Source of the DNA: Siniperca chuatsi
Lineage: Eukaryota > Chordata > Actinopteri > Centrarchiformes > Sinipercidae
Reading direction: 5' to 3'
Assembly (NCBI RefSeq): GCF_020085105.1
Contig: NC_058045.1
Coordinates: forward strand, 8,074,333 to 8,138,332
DNA: 64,000 nt
A model generated the notes under the pieces. It had not been told where the DNA came from. It saw nothing but the letters and a program-made list of their open reading frames with translations, and searched no databases. Shown here in pieces: positions 29,174-41,153 of this stretch; the first letter of the stretch is position 1; each line of letters opens with the position of its first letter. The translations under genes were made by a program, and so were the position numbers.

Positions 29174-31059
29174 TTAAATTTGTTCAGTTGATGGTGAGGC
29201 TGAGTGTCTGTGATAACTTTCAGGGTTTTTATCTTCTTCCACAGCTCGCTGCAGAAGCTCCAGAAGAATGGAGGACTTAGACAATCCAAGTCCATCACTG
29301 CTCTGGTTGTGAGTCACTGCAGAGACGCAGAGCAAAGACATTTGAAAAGGAAACAAGAAACTGCACAATAAGATATAAGATCAGCCTGAAGTGAGGTAAA
29401 TAAGTCCTGGTATCAAACTGATACCACTTTATGACAATGAACTCTTTCTAAAGTGTTTATAAGTCCATGTCTTTACTAACTATTGGCTTTATTAAAGGTT
29501 AATGAATAATTTACGAATACTGATAATCAGTTACAGTATAAGCCATTAATAAGAGCAACTTTTGGGTAGCTAGGCTGTGAAACATCCCTCTTTCTGATGG
29601 GGCATTAATAGTCAAGTCTGCCGTTATAAAAGTCAATAAGTTGTTTTAAAAAACTAATAAAACATCAATTCTGCAGTTAAACGTGTTAATAAAGTTATTT
29701 ATAAATGGGCATGAGTTCTCTAATAAGCTAAAGTTAAACCAAACATTAGTAAGTCCTCTGCAACTAAACAGTGGTGGAGGAAGTATTCAGATCCTTTGCT
29801 AAGTTAAAGTACTAACACCACACGGTGAAAATTTTTACAAGTTACAAGTAAAAGTCCTGCATTGAAAATGTTACTTAACAAAAAGCATGTAAGTATAATC
29901 ATGAAAATGTACTTAAAGTATTAAAAGTAAAAGTATTCAATGCAGAAAAATGTCCCCTGTGACTGATACACTATTATATATCATATCATTAGATTATTAT
30001 TACTCGTGCATTCATGTAAAAACAGGATTTTACTGTTGTAGCTGGTTGAGGTGGAGCTCATTGTTATGTAGGACTAAGTAATCCATTCGATTCATTGTCT
30101 GGTTTGTAAAACTTCAGAAATTAGAGACACCTTCACTGTGTTTTGCCCAACCGGTAGTACAAACCTCGAAATTATTAAAATAATGAAAAGGAAAAGCAGC
30201 AAATCCTCACATTTGAAAAGACTCAAGTAAAGTACAAGTACCTCACATTGGTACTTAAGTACAGTACTTTTGTAAATGTGTTTAGTCAAATTCCACCACT
30301 GCAGCTAAAAATGTAAATAAGTCATTGATTAACGTTTTTGTTTTTTTGTTTTTGTTTTTTTTTTACAATAATCTAAGTCTGCAGTGGTAATGTTAATAAA
30401 TAGTTGTTACATTAATTATGGTCCAGTTGGTCTGCAGCTCAAAAACAAAGCGTCAGCACCAGCTAGAGAGAGATTGTAATCAATAATGGCTTATATCTCA
30501 TTTAAAAAAGCATTAGTAAATAATGTATTAACCATTAATAAAGTCATTAGTTACAACTTGTAAGCCCTAGAAAGACGTACAAGCTTTTAAGAGCCAACAC
30601 TAATACTGCACCACTGCTTATATAACTACTTTGTTTTTATTTTATACCGTTAGCTGCAGAGCATCACATACCACACTCACCTAAATGTGAAGTGTCTGCC
30701 TGCTCTCTGCCGCTGCGCTCCAACACTGAGCGATGTCCCGCTGTGAAACATCAACATTCAACACTTGTTTGCTCTCCATTTCACAACAACAGCTCAAAAC
30801 TAGCAAATTCTACAATTTTAAATCTTCTCTGCAAATTCTTACGTGCTCCTTTGAGGTATAAGATGGCCTGAGGAGTCCAGTTTCTCCACTGAAAAGTGGT
30901 GAAAAAGACGAAAAAGTTTATCTCATAATTATATGTCTTAACACATTTGATTAAATTCACCTTAAATATGGAAGAGAAAAATCCACTTTCACCCACCTGT
31001 GGTGCACCCCAACACTGGGTAAGTAATGTCACCACAAGCGACGTGACTACTAGAGACAT
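29174..31059 (-). CDS. spx: Spexin (neuropeptide Q) precursor
   Basis: Four minus-strand coding exons: 31059-30997, 30888-30843, 30740-30681, 29316-29174. They splice in phase to 103 residues. Residues 1-19 are a hydrophobic signal peptide (MSLVVTSLVVTLLTQCWGA). NWTPQAILYLKGAP (residues 24-37) is the spexin core; most vertebrates have NWTPQAMLYLKG(A/T)Q. The tail LGLSKSSILLELLQRAVEE matches the C-terminal region of fish spexins. Spexin is a secreted ligand of galanin receptors 2/3 that suppresses feeding and gonadotropin release. An upstream in-frame ATG (31078-31080) would add seven residues. I prefer 31059 because it has a better Kozak context and an acceptor-like cattacag lies just before it. 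The usual flanking RR and GRR sites are WR and GHR here. The position beside ldhb and golt1b agrees with spexin 1 synteny. Confidence 0.88.
29769..30301. mobile_element. Complete hAT-like MITE (family C) with 8-base target duplication
   Basis: The element starts cagtggtgga and ends tccaccactg, perfect 10-base inverted ends. It is flanked by caactaaa (29761-29768) and cagctaaa (30302-30309), an 8-base target duplication with one mismatch. Eight-base duplications and CAG-type ends are hallmarks of the hAT superfamily. The interior repeats tacttaagtac-type motifs and has no transposase. Other copies in the window are listed separately. Confidence 0.8.
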
Positions 31060-31080
31060 TGTTGAACCCTGTAATGACAT

Positions 31081-32129
31081 TAAGTTTAATTAAAATTAAC
31101 ACTAATACTACTAATAATAATAAAATAGAAGACCATTTAATACAAAATAGTTTATAACACTATAATGTAGTTGTAAGCAGATATAAGGACATTTTAAGTG
31201 TTTATTAATCTTCAGTATTTGTCAATAACTACAACTTCTCTTTTGAAGACATATTTTTGTATTATTTTTATATATTTTTTATTATGTCTTCAAGTGTATT
31301 TTACTATATTGTCATTCATTGTCTGTTTATACACCAACATCCACTTATGGGTGTCCACAAGAAGAGTTTATAATGATAAACTCTTATTTCTGCTTACAAC
31401 TACATTACAGTTTGTTATACAATGTTTATATATATATATATGCTTATAGGTGTTAAATAGGGGGACTTAGAGGAAAGTGTTACTGTTTAAATTTACGTTT
31501 TAATTATAACACAATCTAAAAGTGAAGTAAAATTTTAATTCATCTCTGATTTCTCTGATATTTTAAGAAAAAGTAAAATAGTTCAAACACTGACAAAATA
31601 CAACCACCACTACTACTACTAATAATAATAATAATAATAATAATAATGATAATAATAATAATAGCTTACCGTTAATTTTATTTGTTATGCTCTCCTGCAG
31701 GCTGCAGCTTCGTCCTCGTCTGTCACTGCTGTTACATTATAGTAAAAAACAAAGCAAACCTCCTCATTATACAGCGTCCGTGATGAGGGTGACAGGTAGC
31801 TTAATTACGTCTCACGTTATATTTCAATTAACAAGAGTGACAGGTGCTGTTAAAACTGCCACTGCTAATTAATCACAGACACGCGAGACAAGTTTAAACT
31901 TTTAGGAGCAGTGAGTCACAGGGTCACTGCGTCATGACGAGACCGGTGAGATTTATATGAATGAAGCTGATGTGATGACAGCGTGTCAGTGAGTATGTGG
32001 GTGTAAACACCTGCATGAGGCCTGTGGCTCAGGAGTGTGAAAAACAGTTCAAGTTAGTGAATGAAGTGTTGATGCTTTACATAAAAAGCTGCCAGTAAAA
32101 GTTAGTTTATATGTCTTTCTCTCTTCCGG
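31081..32129. other. Upstream region of spexin; (TAA)n microsatellite
   Basis: AT-rich intergenic DNA with no exon seen. A simple ACT/AAT array runs at about 31606-31664. This interval should hold the spexin promoter, and possibly an untranslated first exon if the acceptor-like site before the ATG is used. Confidence 0.45.
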
Positions 32130-33005
32130 TGCAGTAGGAAATAACTAATGTGCCCATTTCAACTTAGAATTAAAAGTAATAGTTATTATTTGCTTTCTTG
32201 CCATGAGGTAGCTAACTATCATATAAATGAGAATTCTGACACCACTCAAACATTTGTATGGTAAATATGAAGCTAGCGCCAGCAGCCGGTTAGCTTAGCA
32301 GAAAGACTGGAAACAGTGGGAAACAGTGGGAAACAGCTAGCATGGCTCTGTCCAACGGCAACAAAATCCTCCTACCAGCACCTCTAAAATTCACCAATTA
32401 ACATGTTACCATCCATAGAGTGTATATTTTACATCTCGTTTGTTTAATCCGTACACAACAAAACAAAAGTTTTGTGGAGAGGGGGGGGGGGGTTAAATCA
32501 CTGCTGATTGCCTAGCAACCTCACCGTGACGACACCACACCAGGAAATTACTGCGCCCAGCCCATAGCCTGTACAAAACAATTAGCCGAATTAAAAAGTG
32601 ATTGACAACTGGTTCAGGCGGCAAATTAGTTTTTGATTAACAGATTGTAAGCCTCTGACTGGACAAATTAAAAAATGATTGACAGTTACCCCTCCCACTC
32701 AGTCTGCGGTCTGCAGAGATACCATACTCAAATACAAGGAAGCACATACCACAACCTGTCGTTTTTACACTTCGGTTTTTGTACTGAATAAACAAATGAC
32801 GTATAACGTGTTAATTAGTGAGCTTTAGAGGTTATGGTAGGTTGATTTTGTTACCTTTGGACAGAGCCAGGCTAGCTGTTTCCCCCTGTTTCCAGTCTTG
32901 ATGCTAAGCTAAGCTAACCAGCTGCTGGCAGCAGTACCAATCTTCTTATCTAACTCTCGGCAAGAAAGTGAAGGAGAAGTCTATTTCCCAAAATGTCGAA
33001 ATGTA
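32130..33005. mobile_element. Fold-back MITE (family D) with long inverted arms
   Basis: The left arm contains tttcttgccatgaggtagctaa, then a block with gccggttagcttagc, gactggaaacagtgg and ctagcatggctctgtcca. The right arm contains the reverse complements in the reverse order (tggacagagccaggctag, tgtttccagtc, taagctaaccagctgctgg, tctcggcaagaaag). The two arms could form one long hairpin. It has no coding sequence. A poly(G) run at about 32480-32492 lies in the loop. Confidence 0.75.
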
Positions 33006-33509
33006 CGTAATCATATATCATTATTTATGATTACTGCTATGTTATGCTGTGTAAACACACAGTTGCTTTATAGGAGTTATAACTGTTGACAAATACATTA
33101 AGAAACACTTAAAAATAAACATTTAATTCCGGTTACTACTACACCTTATGGTGTTTTTTAATAAGTGCTTATATACTCATTGCAAATGCTAAATGGGTGG
33201 ATTGAAGTGTTATACAGCAAATAAGAGAATAAGAGGAGGGATAAACCTACATTTTAATGATCAAAGACATAATTTAATTAAAATGGAAAGTGACTTGAAA
33301 CTTTCAGATAGGAACTGAAATGTTGGATTTGTGTGAAAATCAAAGGCTGTTTGTTGAGAAGGACACTTGCGCCTAAGGCAATGGGAGTGATACTGTACTG
33401 TATTTGAATCCAGGGTAATTGTATGGTAATTAATTATCCTGGGTGGCATATAAAACTGATCTCTGCAGCAAAAAAATAAAATAAAAAAACAAATTTATAA
33501 AAGACACAC

Positions 33510-33515
33510 TTTATT
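33510..33515 (-). terminator. Candidate golt1b polyadenylation signal
   Basis: The plus strand reads tttatt here, which is AATAAA on the minus strand, about 520 bases beyond the golt1b stop codon. This gives a plausible 3' UTR of about 0.5 kb. Confidence 0.5.
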
Positions 33516-34033
33516 TCAAGTATGCACTTACAAAAGTTACAGTAAAACATCTCCATAACAATCCTCTTAAGCCTTTTCACACAACAGGATTCTTTGCACA
33601 AGTAACATTTAGCTCAACATTATTTATTTTTACTGTACAAAATTCCAGTAACACTTCATTGAGGGGGAAAAAAAGCTCTCAGTGACTGTTCAGGCACACA
33701 ATCTGGAGGAGTGGACACTGTTAAGAGCTCCTGACTCTCCGCTGAGTTAATCCAGTGGTCCCGACTTATCAGTCCATAAATATCAGACTGGAATGATACA
33801 AAACGGGAGACTTCCAGCTTTTAAAATAAAAACAATCTCTTGGTAACGTCGTTCAAGTGGCAGTCAGATACAAAACATCATGTGTGTCAAACGTCCACAG
33901 ATACACTTGTGTCTTTTGTGCAGAAAAATGTTTGGATTCACAGTTCTGGAGTGGCAAAGACCAAAATATACAGTCACTATTAGAAACTATGATAAATACT
34001 GAAACTCTCCTCCAATACGAACACGGCCCACTG

Positions 34034-37000
34034 TTATACCATAGTGTTGCTCTCGCCAATTTTATCCACCACCTGAAAGAGAGTAAGAGATCCAGAGTTA
34101 GTTTTTAAGACTCCTACTGCAAACACAATTTAAAGCTTTTCTGTGAGACCAAAACATTTTACCTGATGAAACCTATTAATAAACTGATTGACTGTGTGTG
34201 AGACTACAAGAACTTTGTAGTAACTGTTATCTAGTTTTTCATACCCAGTTTCACCTCCAGTGAAAACCATGTATCTCCCATGCATTTGGTGAATCTGAAT
34301 TCGAATACTTCCGATAAACTGAACTATATTTATCTTAACTATTTTAAACCCCCTTGGTTTAGCTGGAAAATGCATCGTCACAAAGCTGAAAACAGGGCTG
34401 TTTTTCTGAGCTCATGAAAGGTTGACTTTTTGGAGATACGTGGTTCTCACAGGACAGCGATGCTACAAACATATGATAGACCGTGATGCATTGCTGTAGA
34501 TTAAACTACACAACAGTATATAAAGTAGTTAAAATTAGCTCAGCCTTAAACATCTACAGCAGTAAAATGCAACCTTCACATTAATGCAACAGAAATATGA
34601 ATCCTGAAACATCAGATTTAATAGTGAAACACTGACAGGGAACAGTTTACTGCACTGTGAGTTCTTTTACTTTAAGTAAGGTTTTGAATGCAGGACTTTT
34701 ACTTGTAGTGAAATATTTTCACAGTGTGGTATTAGTGCTAGGATCTGACTACTTCTTCCACCACTGGGAACAGATGATATCGTGGGCTGAAAGTCTTTGG
34801 AAACCACTGAGAAGGACGTTTTCCCTGAAGACGCAATGAGGTTTTTACATGAAAACACAAAAAAAGCACTAGATTTGTAAAATGTCTGGTGTGCTGAATA
34901 ACAGTATACAGTATAGTACACCACATACACCAGAGTCCTGCATTAAGGGAATTATGTTCTGATAACGGATCCTGGACACTGACAGTCTTCTTAAATTTAC
35001 AAAGGTCTCACACAGGCGACTCTAAGTGAGGAATCCCATGAGAACAACAGAGACAATAGAAAGACTTCCTATCAACATTTGAACCTAATTTTTCAACATG
35101 TTGTAAAAGACCATACAGGTTGACAAAATAATCTCAATTTCTAGCTTCTTCCACAGCTTTCAACTGTGTCTCACAGTCTTCATCAGCAAATGGACTTCAC
35201 TGCATACTCCATCTGGTTTTGCTGAAAGCTCCGGAGAAAGATTATTTTGTCAAAATATTATTACCAAGGTCAAGAACAAACTTCCATCCTTTCTCATACA
35301 GGTATTTTTGCCTGTTTAAGCAGTTCAACTAAAAACGATGTTTACTTTGCAGCACTGTTTACCATTTTCAGAAGCTTATTGATTGTTTTTAAAATGACTT
35401 CCTACTTTCCTGTCAGACATTGCTTTTAGTTTGTCAGTACAGTATGAAAATCTAATTGCAGGGACTTGAAACTTGCTTGAGATCGGTGATCTATCACAGT
35501 AAACATTTAATCACCTTTATTAACTTATATGTTTTTGTCAATGTTACATTAACGCTGCATGTAATGCAGCTGCAAGCAGGCACTGTCTCCCCTGTTGGTG
35601 CGTTTAAGTCCTCGGACAACTGAGACTTGAGAGTCGGCTGAAATCTTTTTAATAAAAAAATAAATAGAGCTGCAACGATTAGTGGATTGATCAAGCAAAA
35701 ATGCCAAACAAATTCCCTAGTTCCAGCGTCTCAAATGTAAGGATTTGATGCTTTTTTTGTCATATATGAAAGTAAACTGAATATCTTTGGATTCTGGACA
35801 TTTGGTCGAATTAAACAAGATATATATCAGTACATTTCCTCAGGCATTATAGTGGCATTTTTCACTATTTTCTGACATTTTATAGACCAAACGATACATT
35901 GAGAAAATAACTGGCAGATTAATCGATAATGAAAATAATCGCTAGTTGCAGTCAGTAGTGAAAGAAGTATTCAGATCTAAAAAGTTTACTTGATGTTGCA
36001 TAAGGTCACCAATATTGATCAATAAACAAAGTTCACAGATGGATAATTGCCTATAATCACTAGAGCATTTTGCATGGTGATCCTGCAATTTACCTGATAC
36101 ATCCTGAGCTTACTAGCAGCCTAAAAATCTCAGAGGTTCTTTATTTGTACTCCATCTTTACTGTCTTGTGTTCTGAAATTAGGCTTCTCTGATTAGATAG
36201 TACAAAACACGGCTCTTGGACACATGGAAAGTAGCCAAAGGGATGGATGGTTGAAGAATTTTTTGAGTCATATCTGATCACAGAGTCAGAGTTTCTAAAT
36301 GTTAAACAGAGGTGCTTCAGTCCTCTTCCTGTTGTGGGCATGTAAGGAAAGAAAATATTCCTGTCCAATAATTTATTTTAAGGAGAACTCACAATTTAAC
36401 CAAGCAACGTTAGATGTGAAATGATTGCACAGACTAGCGTAAAGTCACTATGGTTGTCGTTCTTTTCTTCTTTGACAGCTGGGCAAACTCCTTCTGCTGA
36501 GGAAGATCATGTGATTCGACGGAAAGCTCCAGAACAGCTACTGAATGGAGCTTGTGGTGATTAAAGAACAGTTTTGACAGCCTAATATGATGAAATAAAA
36601 GGATTATTATTTATTTCAAGATTATTAAACTAACTGTTTTATCATACTCACAAAATTACTATTTTTGTAGAAAACTTGTTGGGAAAAGGAAAACCAATTT
36701 TTGGCTACTTGGTCCTGGTTAAAAGTTTACTTGATGTTGCATAAAGTCACAGATTGAGATCAATAAACAAAGGTCACAGATTGATTATTGCATATAATGA
36801 CTAGAGGATTGATAAAAGCAGTGGTGGAAGAAGTACTCAGATGTTTTACTTAAGTAGCAAATACCACAGTGTAAAAATACTCTGTTACAAGTAAAAGTCC
36901 TGCATTCAAAAGTAAAAGTACTAAAGTACTGGCCTCAAAATATACTTAAAGTACCAAAAGTAAAAGTACTCATTGTGCTGAATGGCCCGTTTCAGAATCA

Positions 37001-39402
37001 TATATATTGTATTACTGGATTATAATTATTAATGCATTAATGTGTTCATCACTTTGATGTTGCAGCTGGTAAAGGTGGAGCTGATTTGCTGGGTTGCTTA
37101 ACCTATAATAACACATCATAATTTATCTAAATCTGCAAAGTAACTAAAACTGTCAAATAAATGTCATGGGAGTAAAAAGTACAATATTTGCCTTGTAGTG
37201 GAGTAGAAGTATAAAGTAGCATGAAATGGAAATACTCAAGTACAAGCACCTCAAAATTGTACTTAAGTACAGCGCTTGAGTAAATGTACTGAGTTACTGT
37301 CCAAATTCATCTTTAATTACTGTTTGTCTTGGCGCCCTAACGTTTCGTCAGCAGCTTGTAAATGCAGTTTGAGTTTTGAGTTTTTCAGGATCTAACATCC
37401 TAAATCTAGGATGTTGTTGCAGCTTTTGATACGAACCAGAATTCACCAAAACAGAAGTTTAAAAAGTCCCTTTTTAACATTAACACGTAGCATAATGGGG
37501 ACAGGAAAAAAGGTGCCTAAATATTCTTTCTGATGAATTAGCCGTCTCCAATAATTTAAAGGGGCATGCAATTCGCGTTTTGCAATTCATTGGCGGTCAT
37601 GAAATACTTACCGTACTGATCCCTGGTAGGCCGAGCAAAGACCCGAGAACAGGTACACGTCTGATGAAGCCTACTGCCACCGGGAAGAATCCTCTGTTAA
37701 AGAGAGAGAGAGAGAGAGAGAGAGCCGGGTGAGACCAAAGCATTCACATTAATTCAGGATAATGATGACAAAGACATGGTTTTCTTTCTGTTGGAGCTGA
37801 CCTGAATAAGAGGAAGAAACCGTAGATCTCCAGAACGACTCCAATGATCGGCCAGCCGATCAGAACCACTAACACTCCTCCCAGGAAGAAGCTGGTGGCT
37901 TTTACTTTGTGTTTCTGGAAGAAGAACCTGAACGTTCGCTCCAGGCCGATGACGAAGGACAAGCCCGAGACAAACAGAATCTGCACAAAGACACACAATG
38001 TGACATCTGTCAGGTCATATGAGGGAGATGTCTGACTGTCACACACTGTGGTAATAGTGTTATTGATCCACTCACATTTCCAATGGCAAGGAGAGCTTTA
38101 TCAAAAAACAGCATCATCCCAAAGAAGAGGAAAAACACTCCGAACCCTGTCAGCCCCATCCCAATTTCTGTAGATTTTAAGAAACAAAAACGGTTGTTAT
38201 TACGGCCACGTGGAAACATCACATGTTGTCAGGTAACTGAGCAGCTGCAGACACTAACAGGGTACAACAACATAGACAGAAAGAACAAAAATAAGACGGC
38301 AAACTGGAGTTACTTAAACACCCAAACCGTAAAATATCAGAGTGCATGGATGAATGTATTAAAACAAACGGATTATAGTATGTATGAGGACTGCAAATTA
38401 GAAGTCTCCATTCAGCTTAATGAGGAAAAAAACTATATGAAATAAGAGCCGGACCACATCAGTAAAAACAACTTTAATATTCAGTATATGGGTGAGACGA
38501 TATACATGTTGCCATACTGTTCATACATATACATAGCCTTACTTTAATTATCTCTGGCTGTATCAGGTCATTGTGGGCAATGTTGCAAATCACTGAGTAG
38601 AGCTGCTTAATGACAGTATTGGATTTTTTAAAATGATCTTTGCATCTATCAAGTACCTTGATCTGTAAGGTGTTTAATTTGCAGGATTAGCCCAAAAAAA
38701 CAGACATTCCTGTGTCTCAAATGATTTTCCAGAAAATGTGATTTATCACGGTATAACACTATATTACAATATAAAATCACATAAACTGTGATAGAGGATT
38801 TTATCCATATTGCTAACTCTTAATTCTGTGTATGTGCAAACTAGTGCTGAAACAACCGGCCAATTAATCAATTCTCAATTAATATTTTTCCATCAATTAA
38901 TCGTTAGAGTCATTTGATGAAAATCGGATCATAAGACTTGCTAACGTTTCCATATTTGCGATTACTATAAATAGAATACTTCTGTATATTTTATACAAAC
39001 CATTTGTAATGCTTTTTTGCTTTTGCTCTGTAACATTTAGAGACTAAATGATGAACCAATTAATTGGTTTTAAAAACTTCTGATTTAGTTAATTGATAGT
39101 TACTAATATTTTAATAAAGTATTAATCGATAAAATAAAACCAACCACTGGTTGATACCATGAATGCATATTAAGAAAGAAAGAAATGAGTTATTTCCAAA
39201 ACATCCAGTTATTTCTTCTTTTTTTTTTTACTTCACAGAGACGTGCAGCTACGTGACGTAACGATGCTCTCAGCCAATGGCGTTTGAGCTGCTAACCTCA
39301 TCCATTCAGCTAAACTGGGTTTTACGCAGAAACACTAGAAAGACAAAGAACAGCGGAGAAACATTATCCGGTCTTACTTTGTGAATCCGTGAGGGAAATC
39401 AT
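34034..39402 (-). CDS. golt1b: Vesicle transport protein GOT1B (Golgi transport 1B)
   Basis: Five minus-strand coding exons: 39402-39378, 38167-38076, 37980-37802, 37693-37612, 34072-34034. They join in phase to 138 residues, the same length as human GOLT1B. Recognised pieces are MISLTDSQK (the 25-base first exon), [66 protein letters not shown] and the C-terminus [12 protein letters not shown]. Four hydrophobic segments fit the small tetraspanning Got1/Sft2 fold, which acts in ER-Golgi and Golgi vesicle fusion. Intron 4 is long (about 3.5 kb) and full of MITEs. The acceptor of exon 4 uses a (CT)n microsatellite as its pyrimidine tract. The gene is divergent from slc35b4 and transcribed in the same direction as spx, as in other vertebrates. 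Confidence 0.96.
34250..34460 (-). repeat. Dispersed repeat (family G) in golt1b intron 4
   Basis: The block containing agctggaaaatgcatcgtcacaa and gctgaaaacagggctg is the reverse complement of a block at 51930-52115 (ccctgttttcagctttgtgac, gatgcattttccagataaacc). Two copies in opposite orientation show a mobile repeat. The family is not identified. Confidence 0.6.
34665..34770 (-). mobile_element. hAT-like MITE family C, fragment
   Basis: Contains aggacttttacttgtag and ends with acttcttccaccactgg, the reverse complement of the family C left end. Only one end of the element remains. Confidence 0.7.
35122..35251. mobile_element. Short MITE with perfect 13-base inverted ends
   Basis: It begins gacaaaataatct, and the reverse complement of its end is identical. 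The interior holds ctttcaactgtgtctcac and gctgaaagctccgg, related to the fold-back ends of the tmpo intron 5 element. About 130 bases long and non-coding. Confidence 0.7.
35666..35957 (+). mobile_element. MITE family B, near full-length copy
   Basis: Starts tagagctgcaacgattagtgg and ends aataatcgctagttgcagtc. These are the conserved ends of the common fish MITE with ATTAATCGAT repeats. The interior (tttttcactattttctgacat) is typical. No coding capacity. Confidence 0.75.
36097..36820 (+). repeat. Left arm of a large inverted duplication
   Basis: This block matches the reverse complement of 49435-50395 over most of its length. Shared landmarks include agcctaaaaatctcagagg, gatggatggttgaagaa, ccagaacagctactgaatgg and ttggctacttggtcctgg. 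Relative to the right arm it lacks about 290 bases (between the copies of ctgggcaaactcc and cgttcttttc) and has about 70 extra bases near 36558-36625. Both arms abut a family C MITE at the same internal end, so the MITE was probably part of the duplicated unit. A 90-base direct repeat (35980-36068 and 36721-36812, acttgatgttgcataa core) brackets this arm. Confidence 0.75.
36821..37295 (+). mobile_element. hAT-like MITE family C copy
   Basis: Begins gcagtggtggaagaagtactc and ends near gagtaaatgtactgagttac. It is a full-length but diverged family C copy attached to the left arm of the inverted duplication. Confidence 0.75.
38842..39115 (+). mobile_element. MITE family B, diverged copy in golt1b intron 1
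   Basis: Contains aattaatcaattctcaattaa and taatcgttagagtcatttga near one end, and agactaaatgatgaacc near the other, all typical of family B. It lies about 260 bases from golt1b exon 1. Confidence 0.6.
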
Positions 39403-39600
39403 TTTGGCGACAGCTGGAGAATTTATCAAATCACACAAAGCTCGTAACGACTCAAACCTGCTGCTTTCGCCGTTGGCGCTAACTGATACCACAGTAGCAG
39501 CGACGAAGGCAAAGCTAGCGGCTTGTTACGCGACGTCTTCCGGAGCCACGCATGCACGTATTCCGCCAAAGATCGTCTATATATGCAGATGTTGGTACAA
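39403..39600 (-). promoter_or_regulatory. golt1b 5' UTR and promoter region
   Basis: The segment upstream of the golt1b ATG (plus-strand coordinates above 39402) is GC- and CpG-rich compared with its flanks. It contains cttccgga at 39537-39544, an ETS-type site, and cgcgacgtc just beside it. No TATA box is evident. Inside intron 1, close to exon 1, there is also a CCAAT (39275-39279) and tgacgtaa (about 39255). Assignment is by position and motif only. Confidence 0.45.
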
Positions 39601-39619
39601 CCTTCAGTTATTTTTCTGA

Positions 39620-41150
39620 CAGCTAAACAGTTGCCTGTTACTTTGCTGGTTTAGATCATTTACAAAAGCTACAAAACATATTTGTTTATAAAATATGATG
39701 CACTGTTATAGAATAACATATATTTTGCTGAACATTGGGGCTACAACTTTAATTTCATTGTGCAGCCCTGTGTTGTAGAAAGACTAATAAATATACCTTG
39801 AACCTTGAATATGTCTGTATTACACTTAATTTTGAATGCCGAACTTTTTTGAGTACCTTTATATTATGATATTGCCATTTTTACTTACTGTAAGTCAAAG
39901 ATTTGATCACTTCTTCCATCACTGGTCATAACTACAGATTGTTTCATTATTTGCTATATGAAAACCAACCCCATTAGAAAACTGCTGCCGGAGACTGCTC
40001 ACTGTTAAAGGATGTTAGTCAGACCAACAAAATTTCACATTAAATCAAAATCTGGGGAAATGTTGACAAATTCTCTAATTAATATAGAATGTATTGCTGC
40101 CATTAATTTCAATAACACACAAGTAAAACTGGTGTGTTTTCCAAATATATGCATGCAGTTGGCCACAGTCCCAACAGTGAAATCACAGCAGAGGTTTCTG
40201 CATCCAGTCGGGGGTTGGCACCATGCATGTGTTGTGCAGAGAGGACTGGATGTCGGACACCAATCATTACTACAATCATATAAAAAATCTACACATAGTA
40301 ACGTCTGAGATCTTTCCCAGACTAGAGGTTGTCAACAGTCAACCGTTAACAGATGTAAATTGAACAACATTGTATACCTTTAAAAACACTGTGATATATA
40401 GGATGGCATAATATAACTTTCATGCATTTGCTATCCCACTTATTCCATTCAGGGTTACAGGGGGATCTATAATTTAACATGTGTAATTAAAATATCTCAG
40501 TAAACGTACTCAATAAACAAAAAACTCTGCTGGAAAACATTGCCGAGTAAAACCTGCAACTTTCTCAAATCTGGAACATGGACGGATTGATTGATGATTG
40601 ATAAACCAAAAAAAAAAAAAAAAAAAACTGTTAACCACTAAACCTGTTTCTTGGGACAGGCTTCTGGTGCTCATACGGACCCAAATATGTCCATGTCAGT
40701 GTTTATTCACATTACAAGTATGAATGAATGGAGTATTTATGTTTGACAGTTGACAGAAAACCCTGCTGTGACAACATTTGGGAGGGACAAGAACTGCAAC
40801 ATGCTTGGGAGGTATAGTCCATAATGAGCAGTGTGGAGCTATTTTCCTGCTCTATCCGCTTGTGTGTTGTTTCTGGTACCCAGAGATTCGGGCAGAGTGA
40901 GAGCTCTTCACATTTTTTTATGAAACTACTGATCTGCGCATGCACGTTCGAACATTTCTGCACGTCACGACTGCGCAGCGTTTGCGCTTTTACCTCATTC
41001 ATTTAAACTATCTGTTCGTTATTTTTCACACATTTCACTAATATTGACTCCTACTACTGTTGGCCAGACAATATATGTATTTAATTTGTAATGTTGTCTT
41101 AAATACAGAGAACGTTAAGGACACTGCGTACCTTTTTTCCCCCGGTTGTC
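39620..41150. other. Intergenic region between divergent golt1b and slc35b4
   Basis: No exon seen. A poly(A) run lies at about 40609-40626. Near 40935-40945 tgcgcatgcac resembles an NRF1 site, and tgcgcagcg follows at 40972-40980. These CpG-containing motifs sit some 400 bases upstream of the slc35b4 start and could belong to its promoter. Confidence 0.4.
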
Positions 41151-41153
41151 AGA

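Noticed and set aside
31078-31080. Upstream in-frame ATG as the spexin start
   Set aside because: Kozak context is poorer than at 31059, and the sequence between looks like a splice acceptor. It is retained as an alternative in the spx entry.
39389-39619. Plus-strand 76-codon frame near the golt1b start
   Set aside because: It lies across golt1b exon 1 and its CpG-rich 5' region on the opposite strand; the golt1b reading is secure.
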